NCBI RefSeq assembly: GCF_039543525.1 | Contig: NZ_BAABJX010000039.1 | Location: 1 to 64,000, forward strand | Length of the DNA stretch: 64,000 nt | Source of the DNA: Algivirga pacifica | GTDB lineage: Bacteria; Bacteroidota; Bacteroidia; Cytophagales; Flammeovirgaceae | Reading direction: 5' to 3' | Part shown: positions 1-7,612 of the stretch, one piece after another | How the letters are laid out: every line of letters starts with the position of its first letter | Position numbering within the stretch: the stretch's first letter is position 1 | Program-made: the position numbers and the translations under genes | The notes under the pieces: generated by a model | The model's database searches: none | Told to the model about the DNA's origin: nothing | The model's input: only the letters and a program-made list of their open reading frames with translations

Positions 1-61
1 CTTGAGTACTCTCCTCAGGATAATTATGTTTTATCCAAAGATTAACTGAGCGAAAGCTCAG

Positions 62-96
62 TTATTAATTGAAAATTTTTCATTAATAATTCTTCA
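62..96. repeat. heptanucleotide array (5 units)
   Basis: Five consecutive 7-bp units (TTATTAA, TTGAAAA, TTTTTCA, and so on) read in strict register just downstream of the minus-strand alcohol dehydrogenase stop. The array is short and AT-rich, so on its own it would be weak. It gains support from the many other period-7 arrays in the window. Confidence 0.45.
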
Positions 97-105
97 TCAA
101 AAACA

Positions 106-1272
106 TTAATAGCTCATTTCTACAATTTCCTTCACCTTGTCAAGGGTCACATCAGCTCTTTCTCCAAGTCCTTTCCAGCCTCTTTCCTCAAAACGTTTCA
201 CGATAATGTCAGAAGTGCCTTGATAGTCCTCGGTGTAGTCAGAGACTTTTGTTTGAATTCCCAGGCTATGGAAGAACTCAACCGTTTTATTGATCGCCTC
301 TTGTGCCCTGTCTTCTTCGGATCCTTCCTTGATTCCCCATACACGTTGACCGTATTGTAGTAGTTTGTCTTTCTTGTTTTCAAACATCACACGGTATAGG
401 TTAGGACCAATGATTGCCAGTGTTCTGGCATGATCAATATTGTAAAGAGCCGTTAGCTCATGACCAATCATATGGGTAGCCCAATCGGTTGGTACCCCTT
501 GTTGGATCAATCCATTCAAGGCCATGGTACAACACCACATAAAGTTTGCTGCTGCCTGATAGTTGGATGGATCTTTTATAATGTCTGGCCCTATCTCGAT
601 TAACGTTTGAAGAATACCTTCGGCAAATCGGTCCTGCAATGGCGCGTCAGCAGGATAAGTAAGGTATTGTTCCAGTACGTGTGTAAAGGCATCAGTAACT
701 CCATTGGCAATTTGACGTTCTGGAAGTGAAGCAACTACATTAGGATCCAATACGGAGAACTTAGGGAATACTAAAGGCCCTCCAAAAGAAAGCTTCTCTT
801 GTGTAGCTGCCTTGGTGACAACAGCACCGGAGTTCATCTCAGAACCTGTAGCAGGAAGTGTTAGTACGGTTCCAAAAGGAATAGCTTCTTTTAGCTCTTT
901 GCCAAGTCGGTCAGTAAGGATTTTCCATGGATCATCCTGTGTGAAAGGCGCTGCTGCTGAGATGAACTTTACACCATCAATCACTGAGCCACCACCGACA
1001 GCCATAATAAAGTTAACACCCTTCTCACGAATGATTTCTACTGCTTTCATAAGTGTTTCATAGTGAGGATTAGGTTCAATGCCTCCAAACTCAATCACTT
1101 CATAATCGCTAAGGGCATCCATTACTTGTTGGTAAATACCATTTTTCTTGATACTTCCTCCTCCAAATGCCATTAATATTTTACTTCCGGAAGGAATTTC
1201 ATTTTTAATGTTGGCTATTTGTCCTTCACCAAACAACAGTTTAGTAGGATTTCTGAATTCAAAGTTTTTCAT
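106..1272 (-). CDS. yqhD: YqhD-like iron/zinc-containing alcohol dehydrogenase
   Basis: NAD(P)H-dependent alcohol/aldehyde oxidoreductase of the iron-containing ADH family, cytoplasmic. The 388-aa length matches E. coli YqhD (387 aa). The glycine-rich nucleotide-binding stretch AVGGGSVIDG lies at residues 91-100. The metal ligands Asp194, His198, His267 and His281 fall at the same numbers as I recall for YqhD, which makes an ortholog assignment likely. Established role: reduction of short-chain and lipid-derived aldehydes with NADPH, linked to oxidative stress. It is the last gene of the minus-strand run, but a 334-bp gap with a terminator and a leader hairpin separates it from the gene before, so it probably has its own promoter. 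Cofactor and substrate are inferred from the family. Confidence 0.9.
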   Translation of the reverse strand: MKNFEFRNPTKLLFGEGQIANIKNEIPSGSKILMAFGGGSIKKNGIYQQVMDALSDYEVIEFGGIEPNPHYETLMKAVEIIREKGVNFIMAVGGGSVIDGVKFISAAAPFTQDDPWKILTDRLGKELKEAIPFGTVLTLPATGSEMNSGAVVTKAATQEKLSFGGPLVFPKFSVLDPNVVASLPERQIANGVTDAFTHVLEQYLTYPADAPLQDRFAEGILQTLIEIGPDIIKDPSNYQAAANFMWCCTMALNGLIQQGVPTDWATHMIGHELTALYNIDHARTLAIIGPNLYRVMFENKKDKLLQYGQRVWGIKEGSEEDRAQEAINKTVEFFHSLGIQTKVSDYTEDYQGTSDIIVKRFEERGWKGLGERADVTLDKVKEIVEMSY

Positions 1273-1298
1273 AATAGTTTATACTCCATTTAAAACGC

Positions 1299-1333
1299 TT
1301 ATCGGTTATCGCTAATCATTTACTGCTTATAAT
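1299..1333. repeat. heptanucleotide array (TTATCGG type, 5 units)
   Basis: Units TTATCGG, TTATCGC, TAATCAT, TTACTGC and TTATAAT follow one another with no register slip. The word is the complement of the AACCGAT type found at 24.6, 32.4 and 52.8 kb. It lies in the 5' leader of the yqhD-like gene. Confidence 0.7.
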
Positions 1334-1352
1334 TAAGTTTGAATATTTATCC

Positions 1353-1388
1353 GTCACACTACCCAACAGAGCTGGCTAGTAGTATGAC
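1353..1388 (-). promoter_or_regulatory. leader hairpin upstream of yqhD-like gene
   Basis: GTCACACTAC at 1353-1362 pairs with GTAGTATGAC at 1379-1388 (one mismatch, a G-U pair in RNA). An inner CCA/TGG pairing also forms, giving a 36-nt hairpin about 80 nt before the start codon. No T-run follows, so it is not a terminator. It could be an operator or an RNA leader element. Function unknown. The rest of this 334-bp gap holds the heptamer array, a palindrome ATCGTACGAT near 1440, and a terminator. Confidence 0.35.
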
Positions 1389-1510
1389 GATTATTTTTTC
1401 AACCTTAATAATAATCAGCGACAATCAATAATTGGTAAGATCGTACGATTATATAACAGATGTTTTTGGAATAGGTTTTCTATCGTTTTGTAAAATACTA
1501 TTGATCAGAT

Positions 1511-1538
1511 ACAAAAAAAGCAACCCTAGCGGTTGCTT
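1511..1538 (-). terminator. rho-independent terminator after the 1.6-kb barrel gene
   Basis: An 8-bp perfect stem (AAGCAACC/GGTTGCTT) with a 5-nt loop, followed on the minus strand by a run of seven T. It lies about 70 bp past the stop of the minus-strand gene at 1607 and would separate it from the alcohol dehydrogenase. Confidence 0.8.
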
Positions 1539-1542
1539 CAAT

Positions 1543-1606
1543 AAAAGGAAAAAGAAAAAAGGATGAAGGAAAAAGGAATGATCTCATTAATTTTCATCCT
1601 TCATCC
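1543..1606. repeat. heptanucleotide array (AAAAGGA / CCTTCAT type)
   Basis: Units AAAAGGA, AAAAGAA and TGAAGGA run for five copies and are followed by the roughly complementary TTTTCAT and CCTTCAT, so the two halves can fold together. The array ends within bases of the stop codon of the adjacent minus-strand gene. Confidence 0.65.
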
Positions 1607-2317
1607 TTATAACTTAGGAAAACTTCTGGATGGACATTTAACACTAACTCTATTGTATACAAATCCAAAAGAAAGGTGATGGATCATGTCCATATTACTT
1701 GTATTGTAAGGGACTTGTGCAGGGTCATCATATTTTCTTATTCCTTCCAGGTTGTCAGAAAGATGATAAGAAGAGCTCCATTCTATTTGGAAGTTCCAGA
1801 AACGACTGATCTTGTATTTTAATCCAAACCCAACAGGCAATACTGCGGAGAAGTGGGATGGAAACTCTCCTGTTGTATTGATGTCTGGACGATCAACATA
1901 GCGTTGATAGCTAACCCCTAGAGTTCCAAAAATATAGGGGGTCATTTTTTCCCTGCTTTTCCAGCTTGTTCTGAAGGGTAGAAAATTATATTCAAATCCT
2001 GTAGCCAGCTCTGGTGATACAATAGTAAAATCAGTAGTAGGACTATTTAAGGTTTCATTTAATGTGCCACTTCCTGTGACCCAATGTGTGGTGAGATGAC
2101 TTCTCCAAATGAAAAAATTATTAAAATGCTTTCGGTAGTTTAACTGTACACTGGCTCTTGTATTGCTAGGGTCTGGGTAAAACTTTGCCAAGTCGCCGGT
2201 GTAGGCGTTAGGACCAATGGCAAATCCCATCTCCCAATCATTTTGAGCATAAGAAATATTTTGGATAAATAGAAGTGTACAAAAAAATAGAAAACTCCTA
2301 ACAATGAATTTTGACAT
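1607..2317 (-). CDS. exported outer-membrane beta-barrel protein
   Basis: The chosen start is the internal Met preceding SKFIVRSFLFFCTLLFIQNI, because it puts a clean signal peptide (cleavage after SYAQ) at the N-terminus. The longer reading would add 25 residues of improbable leader. The mature part, about 215 aa, is rich in alternating aromatic and polar residues (GYNF, WSSSYHL, HLSFGFVYNR), the pattern of a small outer-membrane barrel of the DUF6089/OmpW-like sort. It lacks any catalytic motif. It follows the DUF6089 gene, separated by a terminator, and may be a diverged copy. Function unknown. Confidence 0.7.
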   Translation of the reverse strand: MSKFIVRSFLFFCTLLFIQNISYAQNDWEMGFAIGPNAYTGDLAKFYPDPSNTRASVQLNYRKHFNNFFIWRSHLTTHWVTGSGTLNETLNSPTTDFTIVSPELATGFEYNFLPFRTSWKSREKMTPYIFGTLGVSYQRYVDRPDINTTGEFPSHFSAVLPVGFGLKYKISRFWNFQIEWSSSYHLSDNLEGIRKYDDPAQVPYNTSNMDMIHHLSFGFVYNRVSVKCPSRSFPKL

Positions 2318-2530
2318 AATAATATTGCTTTTTGAGCTGGTAAATCGTCGTTTATTTATACCCGGCAAGTAAATGTTCAAAAATCTAACCAAAAAAACGG
2401 CAGGTTAAAAAAAGTGAATCATTATTGAACCTTATTTGTGCCCTACATAATGTTACGATAAATTATGTGGAATAGTATGGGGAATGAATCAAAAAGTAAG
2501 CCGTTTTATTTAAAAGTATGTTTTTAGTTC

Positions 2531-2573
2531 AAAAAAAAACGCCATTGATTTTAATGTATCAAAAGCGTTTTTA
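2531..2573 (-). terminator. rho-independent terminator after DUF6089 gene
   Basis: AAAACGC at 2536-2542 pairs with GCGTTTT at 2565-2571, with an inner TTGAT/ATCAA pairing. On the minus strand it is followed by nine T. It lies about 20 bp past the stop of the DUF6089 gene. Confidence 0.75.
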
Positions 2574-2591
2574 GAACCGGTATGTTTTTAT

Positions 2592-3635
2592 TTATCTATA
2601 TCGATAGCGAGGTGTTTTTAAGTTTCCTCTGAAGATATAGTTCACATGGATACCTATATTGACATAAACGTCTTTTTGGGTAGGATCTCCTCTGATTTCC
2701 CCGATCTCGGTAAATTCATTATAATCTGTAGGGTTAGGAGCTCCGCCCTCATAAGCCCTTGTTAGGTATTCTAGATACTGAAGGTCATCTCCTAGTTTAC
2801 CGTAATTTTCATGGGCACGATAAGCATAGCGATAAGCATCCGTAGAGTTCATATCCTCTGCAGAAGCATAAAACTCACTACTAACATCATCTAGGTAGTC
2901 GGTCGTAGTATATCTAACAGTCGCTTCTGCTGCAATATCAAGCTTGTTGGTGATTCTCCAACGGACACCAACGCCTAATGGCATAGCCAAGGCAACAGGC
3001 AGATAACTGACCCCTTCAGTTTGCTTAGAGCGTAGATGTACCCATTTATCAGGGTTATCGACATCCCTTGCCATTGGAGAGTGATAAAACACCCCTATAC
3101 CCGCTGAAATATATGGAATTGGAAAACGACGACGTCTATAGTATAATCCATCATTTTTGATGAAGTCATAAACGATCATGGTGTTGAGTTCCGTGATATT
3201 ATTTCGGAAATGTAAGTTACGCACAAATCGACCAGCATTTTCAGGGTTGAAGAAGTTATCAAAGCCCGCAATGGCTCCCCCTTGTGTGTTGGTTTCTGTG
3301 ACGTCAACGCCGATATTTGCATTGGCATCATCCCCTTCAATTAGGGCTTGCGTAAACATGAATCGAACAGAAAACCTTGGAAGAAGACGCTTCATAGCAA
3401 ATAAACTCAGACTGGGTTTTGTTTTTCTCCAGTCCATACTACCAAGGTTAGCACTTGGGGCAACATCTCCAAGATAGTGAGAGGCATTTACACCTCCTCC
3501 AACACTCCAATAACGTTTAGGTTTTGTAAAACGAGCATATCCCTTAGTATATATGGAAAAGCGACTTTGTCCATAGGATATACCGCTAAGACACATTAGC
3601 GTAATGAGTAAAATAAAAATTCGAAATTTTCTCAT
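2592..3635 (-). CDS. DUF6089-family outer-membrane beta-barrel protein
   Basis: 347 aa with a signal peptide (MRKFRIFILLITLMCLSGISYGQ). The mature protein opens with the family hallmark of a glycine-rich first strand (YWSVGGGVNASHYLGDVAP), followed by repeated amphipathic strands and an aromatic-rich C-terminus ending in YIFRGNLKTPRYRYR. From family knowledge, DUF6089 genes usually sit beside nadK and ahead of uppS, bamA and skp in Bacteroidota, which ties them loosely to envelope assembly. Here the nadK neighbour is present but the uppS-bamA part is not. It has its own likely promoter at 3702. Confidence 0.85.
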   Translation of the reverse strand: MRKFRIFILLITLMCLSGISYGQSRFSIYTKGYARFTKPKRYWSVGGGVNASHYLGDVAPSANLGSMDWRKTKPSLSLFAMKRLLPRFSVRFMFTQALIEGDDANANIGVDVTETNTQGGAIAGFDNFFNPENAGRFVRNLHFRNNITELNTMIVYDFIKNDGLYYRRRRFPIPYISAGIGVFYHSPMARDVDNPDKWVHLRSKQTEGVSYLPVALAMPLGVGVRWRITNKLDIAAEATVRYTTTDYLDDVSSEFYASAEDMNSTDAYRYAYRAHENYGKLGDDLQYLEYLTRAYEGGAPNPTDYNEFTEIGEIRGDPTQKDVYVNIGIHVNYIFRGNLKTPRYRYR

Positions 3636-3701
3636 ATAGTAAAATAATTTATAGAGCCTTTAGCTAAAGCCATTCCTTTGTTCTGATAAGGTACAATGCT
3701 A

Positions 3702-3709
3702 CAAATATA
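3702..3709 (-). promoter_or_regulatory. Bacteroidota -7 box for the DUF6089 gene
   Basis: On the minus strand this reads TATATTTG, a full match to the TAnnTTTG consensus used by the Bacteroidota primary sigma factor, about 70 nt before the DUF6089 start. The -33 TTTG element is not clear. Confidence 0.5.
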
Positions 3710-3777
3710 CCACGTAAGGAACAGGATTTTATTGTGTTCTCAGCATATATCGTACCTAATATTTTTAATCTTGGTGG

Positions 3778-4662
3778 TTAATTTCGGGCATCTATTCCCC
3801 AATTGAGTTTTAAACGTAACGTACTCAAAAAGTTATCCTCATTAAATTTTACCAAATTAGCATAAAAGGGACATTTGCGTACGGCTAGTTTCACCGTATC
3901 GTCCACTTTTTTCGATCTGGAGTCCAAAGAAACTAAAAAATTTCTACTTCGTCCCTCTATCTGAAAAGAAATTACACTGGAGTCAGAAACTACTAGAGGT
4001 CTAACGTTCAGGTTGTGGGGGCACACAGGAGCTATGATGAAGTTTCCTGTATTAGGCATGACGACAGGACCTCCTACGCTTAGAGAGTATCCTGTAGAAC
4101 CGGTAGGTGTAGAGACAATTAGTCCATCAGACCAATAAGAGTTAAGGTATTCCCCATCCAGGTAAGTGTTGACCTGTATCATGGAAGAAGTATCTCTTTT
4201 TAAAATTGTAAACTCATTCAGACCAAAATTTAACCCATCAAAAACATCAATATTAGATTCCAGGGCAATCATACTGCGTTGCTCAATGGTATAGTAACCA
4301 TTGAGTAAGGCATCTACAGCTGTTTTTACTTTATCCTTGGAGGTGGTTGCTAAAAAACCTAGACGTCCAGCATTGATTCCTAAAATAGGAATATGTCTTT
4401 CTCGGACCATGGTCAGGGAGTGAAGCAAGGTGCCGTCACCTCCAATGCTGACCAGAATGTCAATAGGTCCCAAATCATCGTAACCAACAAAAGGTATGTG
4501 TGTGGGGAGGCTTTCTGAGGGCAGGGAAGAGGTGATGTACTCAATCAATTCTGCCGAAAGCCAGGTTTCTACATTTTCCCTTAAAGCAATCTCCTTGACA
4601 ATATTTAAAATGTATGCGCTCTTGGAAGGATCCATGGAACGACTGTGTATCCCTATTTTCAT
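3778..4662 (-). CDS. nadK: NAD kinase
   Basis: Phosphorylates NAD to NADP in the cytoplasm. 294 aa, the normal bacterial length. Family signatures are all present: GGDGT at 74-78 (ATP-phosphate binding), GINAGRLGFLA at 95-105, NEFTILKRD around 149-157, and the NAD-binding segment DGLIVSTPTGSTGYSLSVGGP at 179-199. It lies 70 bp after the CBS gene on the same strand and is probably co-transcribed with it. This CBS-nadK-DUF6089 order is common in Bacteroidota. Confidence 0.97.
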   Translation of the reverse strand: MKIGIHSRSMDPSKSAYILNIVKEIALRENVETWLSAELIEYITSSLPSESLPTHIPFVGYDDLGPIDILVSIGGDGTLLHSLTMVRERHIPILGINAGRLGFLATTSKDKVKTAVDALLNGYYTIEQRSMIALESNIDVFDGLNFGLNEFTILKRDTSSMIQVNTYLDGEYLNSYWSDGLIVSTPTGSTGYSLSVGGPVVMPNTGNFIIAPVCPHNLNVRPLVVSDSSVISFQIEGRSRNFLVSLDSRSKKVDDTVKLAVRKCPFYANLVKFNEDNFLSTLRLKLNWGIDARN

Positions 4663-4732
4663 ACCTTTGCTCAGAAGTCAATTTGTTAATTGGTGCAAAT
4701 TATCACTTTTTCGAGAAAGTGCGGCAAAAAAT

Positions 4733-5401
4733 CTACATTTCAAGGTATTTGAGTAGCAGCTGTATGCGTTCCGAACTATTGTCTTTAAGAGGAACGTTGC
4801 TGAATTGATTCAAAACCTGGTAGCTGAAGCGTTCCAAGGTAGCCAGTACGTGACTTAGGTCCTGAGTGTTTAGCTTTAGGGTGATGAATAATACTTTGGG
4901 ATCATCCGGAACTGCTTGCACAAAGCTGCTCAAGATACGTACCCCATTGGCTTCAATTAGTCGGCTAATCTCCGCAAGAGAATATTGTATAGCATCGATT
5001 TTTAGTACAATAATTCCTCCGGGAATTTGACTGGCAAATATCTTGGCAATAGCAGGAACCAGTTCTTTGATCAGAATTGTTCCTAGGAATTTATTATGCT
5101 CATCAACCACTGCGACGAGTTCAATGTCGTGCTCTCCAATGATATTGAGAATGTCGTATAAATGAGTGTAAGGAGCGATGAATACATCTCTATAATTTAG
5201 TTTCTGATTATTGAGGTTTACTCCTGTTTCTAAGTCTAGCTCAAAGAGTTCGTCTTCTGAAATAATACCTACATAAGCCCCGTCGTTAATAACCGGCAGT
5301 TGTCGTACCCCGTATTCATCCATCCAATCAAAGATGCGTTCAGTGATATCCTGATTTTTTACAGAAGGAAAAGTGTGGTTGATAAATTCTTTAGCAATCA
5401 T
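4733..5401 (-). CDS. CBS-domain protein with ACT-like C-terminus
   Basis: 222 aa, soluble. Residues 1-125 form a tandem CBS pair (first half with YGVRQLPVINDGAYVGIIS, second with ELVAVVDEHNKFLGTI), the usual adenine-nucleotide sensing module. Residues about 130-205 look like an ACT-type fold (GGIIVLKIDAIQYSLAEISRLIE, then a second hydrophobic strand-helix unit). No output domain is present. It directly precedes nadK, so a role in sensing nucleotide or energy state for that operon is plausible but inferred from context only. Confidence 0.85.
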   Translation of the reverse strand: MIAKEFINHTFPSVKNQDITERIFDWMDEYGVRQLPVINDGAYVGIISEDELFELDLETGVNLNNQKLNYRDVFIAPYTHLYDILNIIGEHDIELVAVVDEHNKFLGTILIKELVPAIAKIFASQIPGGIIVLKIDAIQYSLAEISRLIEANGVRILSSFVQAVPDDPKVLFITLKLNTQDLSHVLATLERFSYQVLNQFSNVPLKDNSSERIQLLLKYLEM

Positions 5402-5502
5402 AGTGAACGGGGATTAAATTGAATAAAGGAGTTAGTTTGTGGAGTCAGTGGAAAAGATAACGGATACCGATTGAATCTACAAGTTCCAAGTTCATAGAGT
5501 AT

Positions 5503-7461
5503 TTAGTTCGCCTTCTGGGAATTTAATAATTGGAACCCACTTTTTTGAGGGAGTCCACCCAGATATAATAGTCGTGGAAAATATTCAGAAGTTGTCCTGT
5601 CAGTAGGGACAGATTTCTTGACCTTTCTAACCCATTGATCGCCTTGGAAGTAAGCGACTGAAACTGAAGGGCTGGAAAGGGTATTGAGTATTAGGGAAGG
5701 GATGGAGGAGTTTTCTTCCTTGGTATGTTCCATTACAAACAGCTCTACCTCTGTGTAATTCCATAGTCGATCATGAATGCCAATATCGGCAGCCATAAGT
5801 ACTGCCTTTACCAACATGTGATAGTTAAGGTATATATCAAAGGCGAGTGGGTCCTCGCTGTGAATGAGAGGAGCTACTTTTGAAAGTAAATAATAAGACC
5901 ATCCTTCCGTTTGGTAGGGCGAAGGATTGAATTGCCTAAATAAGGGAATATCTGTCTGTGTCTTTAGGGCATGGACATAAGAATAACTCCCCGTGTAGCC
6001 TAGTAAGAGCGCCCACAATCGAAGCTCTTCTTTATATACCGCCTTGTTAGGAAGGTAGGCAAAGTGTTGCTGCTGTTTTCCATAGGCATAATGGAAACTC
6101 TTTGGGGTATAAATTGTGCTGAAAAGGTAGTTTGGTGCAAAATCCCATTGTATAGGATTCCTTCCCACAGAACCTAACTGCTGAAAATGATAAGATTTGC
6201 TATCTTCCATGAAGGAGGAAAATACTGCTTTGATTTCATCTTGTGTATGGAGTAATGAAGTTGATTGTTGTTCTTTAAATACAGACCATAAGTTTCTCAA
6301 ACTACTATCGTTCACTCCAGTATAGCTTTGCAACAGATGGATAAGAGTCGACTTTCGTTGACGTATTTCTTTTTGTGCAGTATGGAACAGTAAATCGGGA
6401 GTGGTTTCTATGACTAGGGCTTCTTCATCCAGTCCAAGGCTCTTTCCTAGTCGGTGTGTATAGTACTCGTGTCCCCCTTCATAATATTGTAAAGAGATTT
6501 CTTGTACAGCATAAGGCTTTAAACGTTGGATACAGTCCAGAAGTGTGTGTAAAGAAGGGATGACGCTTTCCTCCAACGCTTGCTTAAGTTCAACGGTAAG
6601 GCGATGTTCTACCTGTTCGTTTAAAGGAAAAGAAATAGCGCTTAGCTTTTTATGAAAGTCCTGATAAAAAGGATTTTCTTCTAAGGGAAGTTCGAGTAAT
6701 AGTTGTAGTTGTCGCTCGGTTTCTTTTAGCTGTAGTGTATTGGGGTAATGAAAGCCATCTCTTACTTCAAAATACTCCAGAGCAGTAGGTAGGCTTTCCC
6801 CTTCTCTGCGGTTGATTACCGCAGCAGTGTTTAGCGTGTCCAATGACTCAGAGGGAGTCAAGGGTTTGCCAGATAGGTAGATGGCGACTTTATTATCAAA
6901 GTTGTTGAGACGTTCTATATAGGCATGCGCATCAGAAATACGGCGAATCTGATGTGCATGGAGCATAAGGTCAATAAACTGCTGATGTATGCCGTGAATA
7001 GGGTCAAACGGTTGCTCGAAGTCTTGAAATAAAATAGTTTCTTTTAAGGCATTGGACATCATAAATTGAAAAGCCTGTGCAGAGGCTTTTTCTTCTGGAG
7101 TCAATAAAAAGGTGCGATACCCATTGTACATTTCCAGTTGACGCTCATAAAAGTTTTGTTCCCTTTTCTTTTCAAGGGAATGAGGATAATTGAGTTGTCC
7201 TATGTTGGGCGATACAAACTTATTGTTAGTGAGCTGGGTAGAGGTCATTTTTTCAGGAAACAACTCTTGCTGCTCGTAAAACATACGCTCAAAGAAACGA
7301 TTGATATTATCGGGTTTAAAATAGTGGACATTTAAGACACCAAGAATACTAAGACACAAGCCACTAAATACACCCCACAAAAGGAATGCTCTGAGTCGTT
7401 TGCTAAACCATAAGACAGCTTTACGCTGATAGTATTGAAAAATTGGCTTGGTAATGCGCAC
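5503..7461 (-). CDS. 652-aa membrane-anchored protein of unknown function
   Basis: I do not recognise this family. The protein has one N-terminal transmembrane segment (about residues 25-45, AFLLWGVFSGLCLSILGVL) after a basic cytoplasmic tail, so most of it should be periplasmic. The remainder is largely alpha-helical, rich in Gln, Leu and aromatic residues, with no Cys clusters or obvious catalytic motif. The start is GTG: an in-frame TGA lies just upstream and the next Met is at residue 40, past the membrane anchor. It heads the minus-strand run (101-bp gap to the CBS gene) and diverges from the VWA gene. Confidence 0.7.
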   Translation of the reverse strand: MRITKPIFQYYQRKAVLWFSKRLRAFLLWGVFSGLCLSILGVLNVHYFKPDNINRFFERMFYEQQELFPEKMTSTQLTNNKFVSPNIGQLNYPHSLEKKREQNFYERQLEMYNGYRTFLLTPEEKASAQAFQFMMSNALKETILFQDFEQPFDPIHGIHQQFIDLMLHAHQIRRISDAHAYIERLNNFDNKVAIYLSGKPLTPSESLDTLNTAAVINRREGESLPTALEYFEVRDGFHYPNTLQLKETERQLQLLLELPLEENPFYQDFHKKLSAISFPLNEQVEHRLTVELKQALEESVIPSLHTLLDCIQRLKPYAVQEISLQYYEGGHEYYTHRLGKSLGLDEEALVIETTPDLLFHTAQKEIRQRKSTLIHLLQSYTGVNDSSLRNLWSVFKEQQSTSLLHTQDEIKAVFSSFMEDSKSYHFQQLGSVGRNPIQWDFAPNYLFSTIYTPKSFHYAYGKQQQHFAYLPNKAVYKEELRLWALLLGYTGSYSYVHALKTQTDIPLFRQFNPSPYQTEGWSYYLLSKVAPLIHSEDPLAFDIYLNYHMLVKAVLMAADIGIHDRLWNYTEVELFVMEHTKEENSSIPSLILNTLSSPSVSVAYFQGDQWVRKVKKSVPTDRTTSEYFPRLLYLGGLPQKSGFQLLNSQKAN

Positions 7462-7612
7462 GTTATTTGATTTTCAGTTATAGGTGAAAAAAGTAGAGCT
7501 TTCTGTGGGGAATTATATGGCCTCCCTTATATTGTTGTTTAAAAACATATGAAAATTTATACGAATCTAATAAATTAAAAGGAAACATCGAATCGTAATC
7601 TATTCCACTTCT

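Noticed and set aside
812..1063. 83-aa frame opposite the yqhD-like gene
   Set aside because: It is fully antisense to a conserved enzyme gene with matching metal-site residues.
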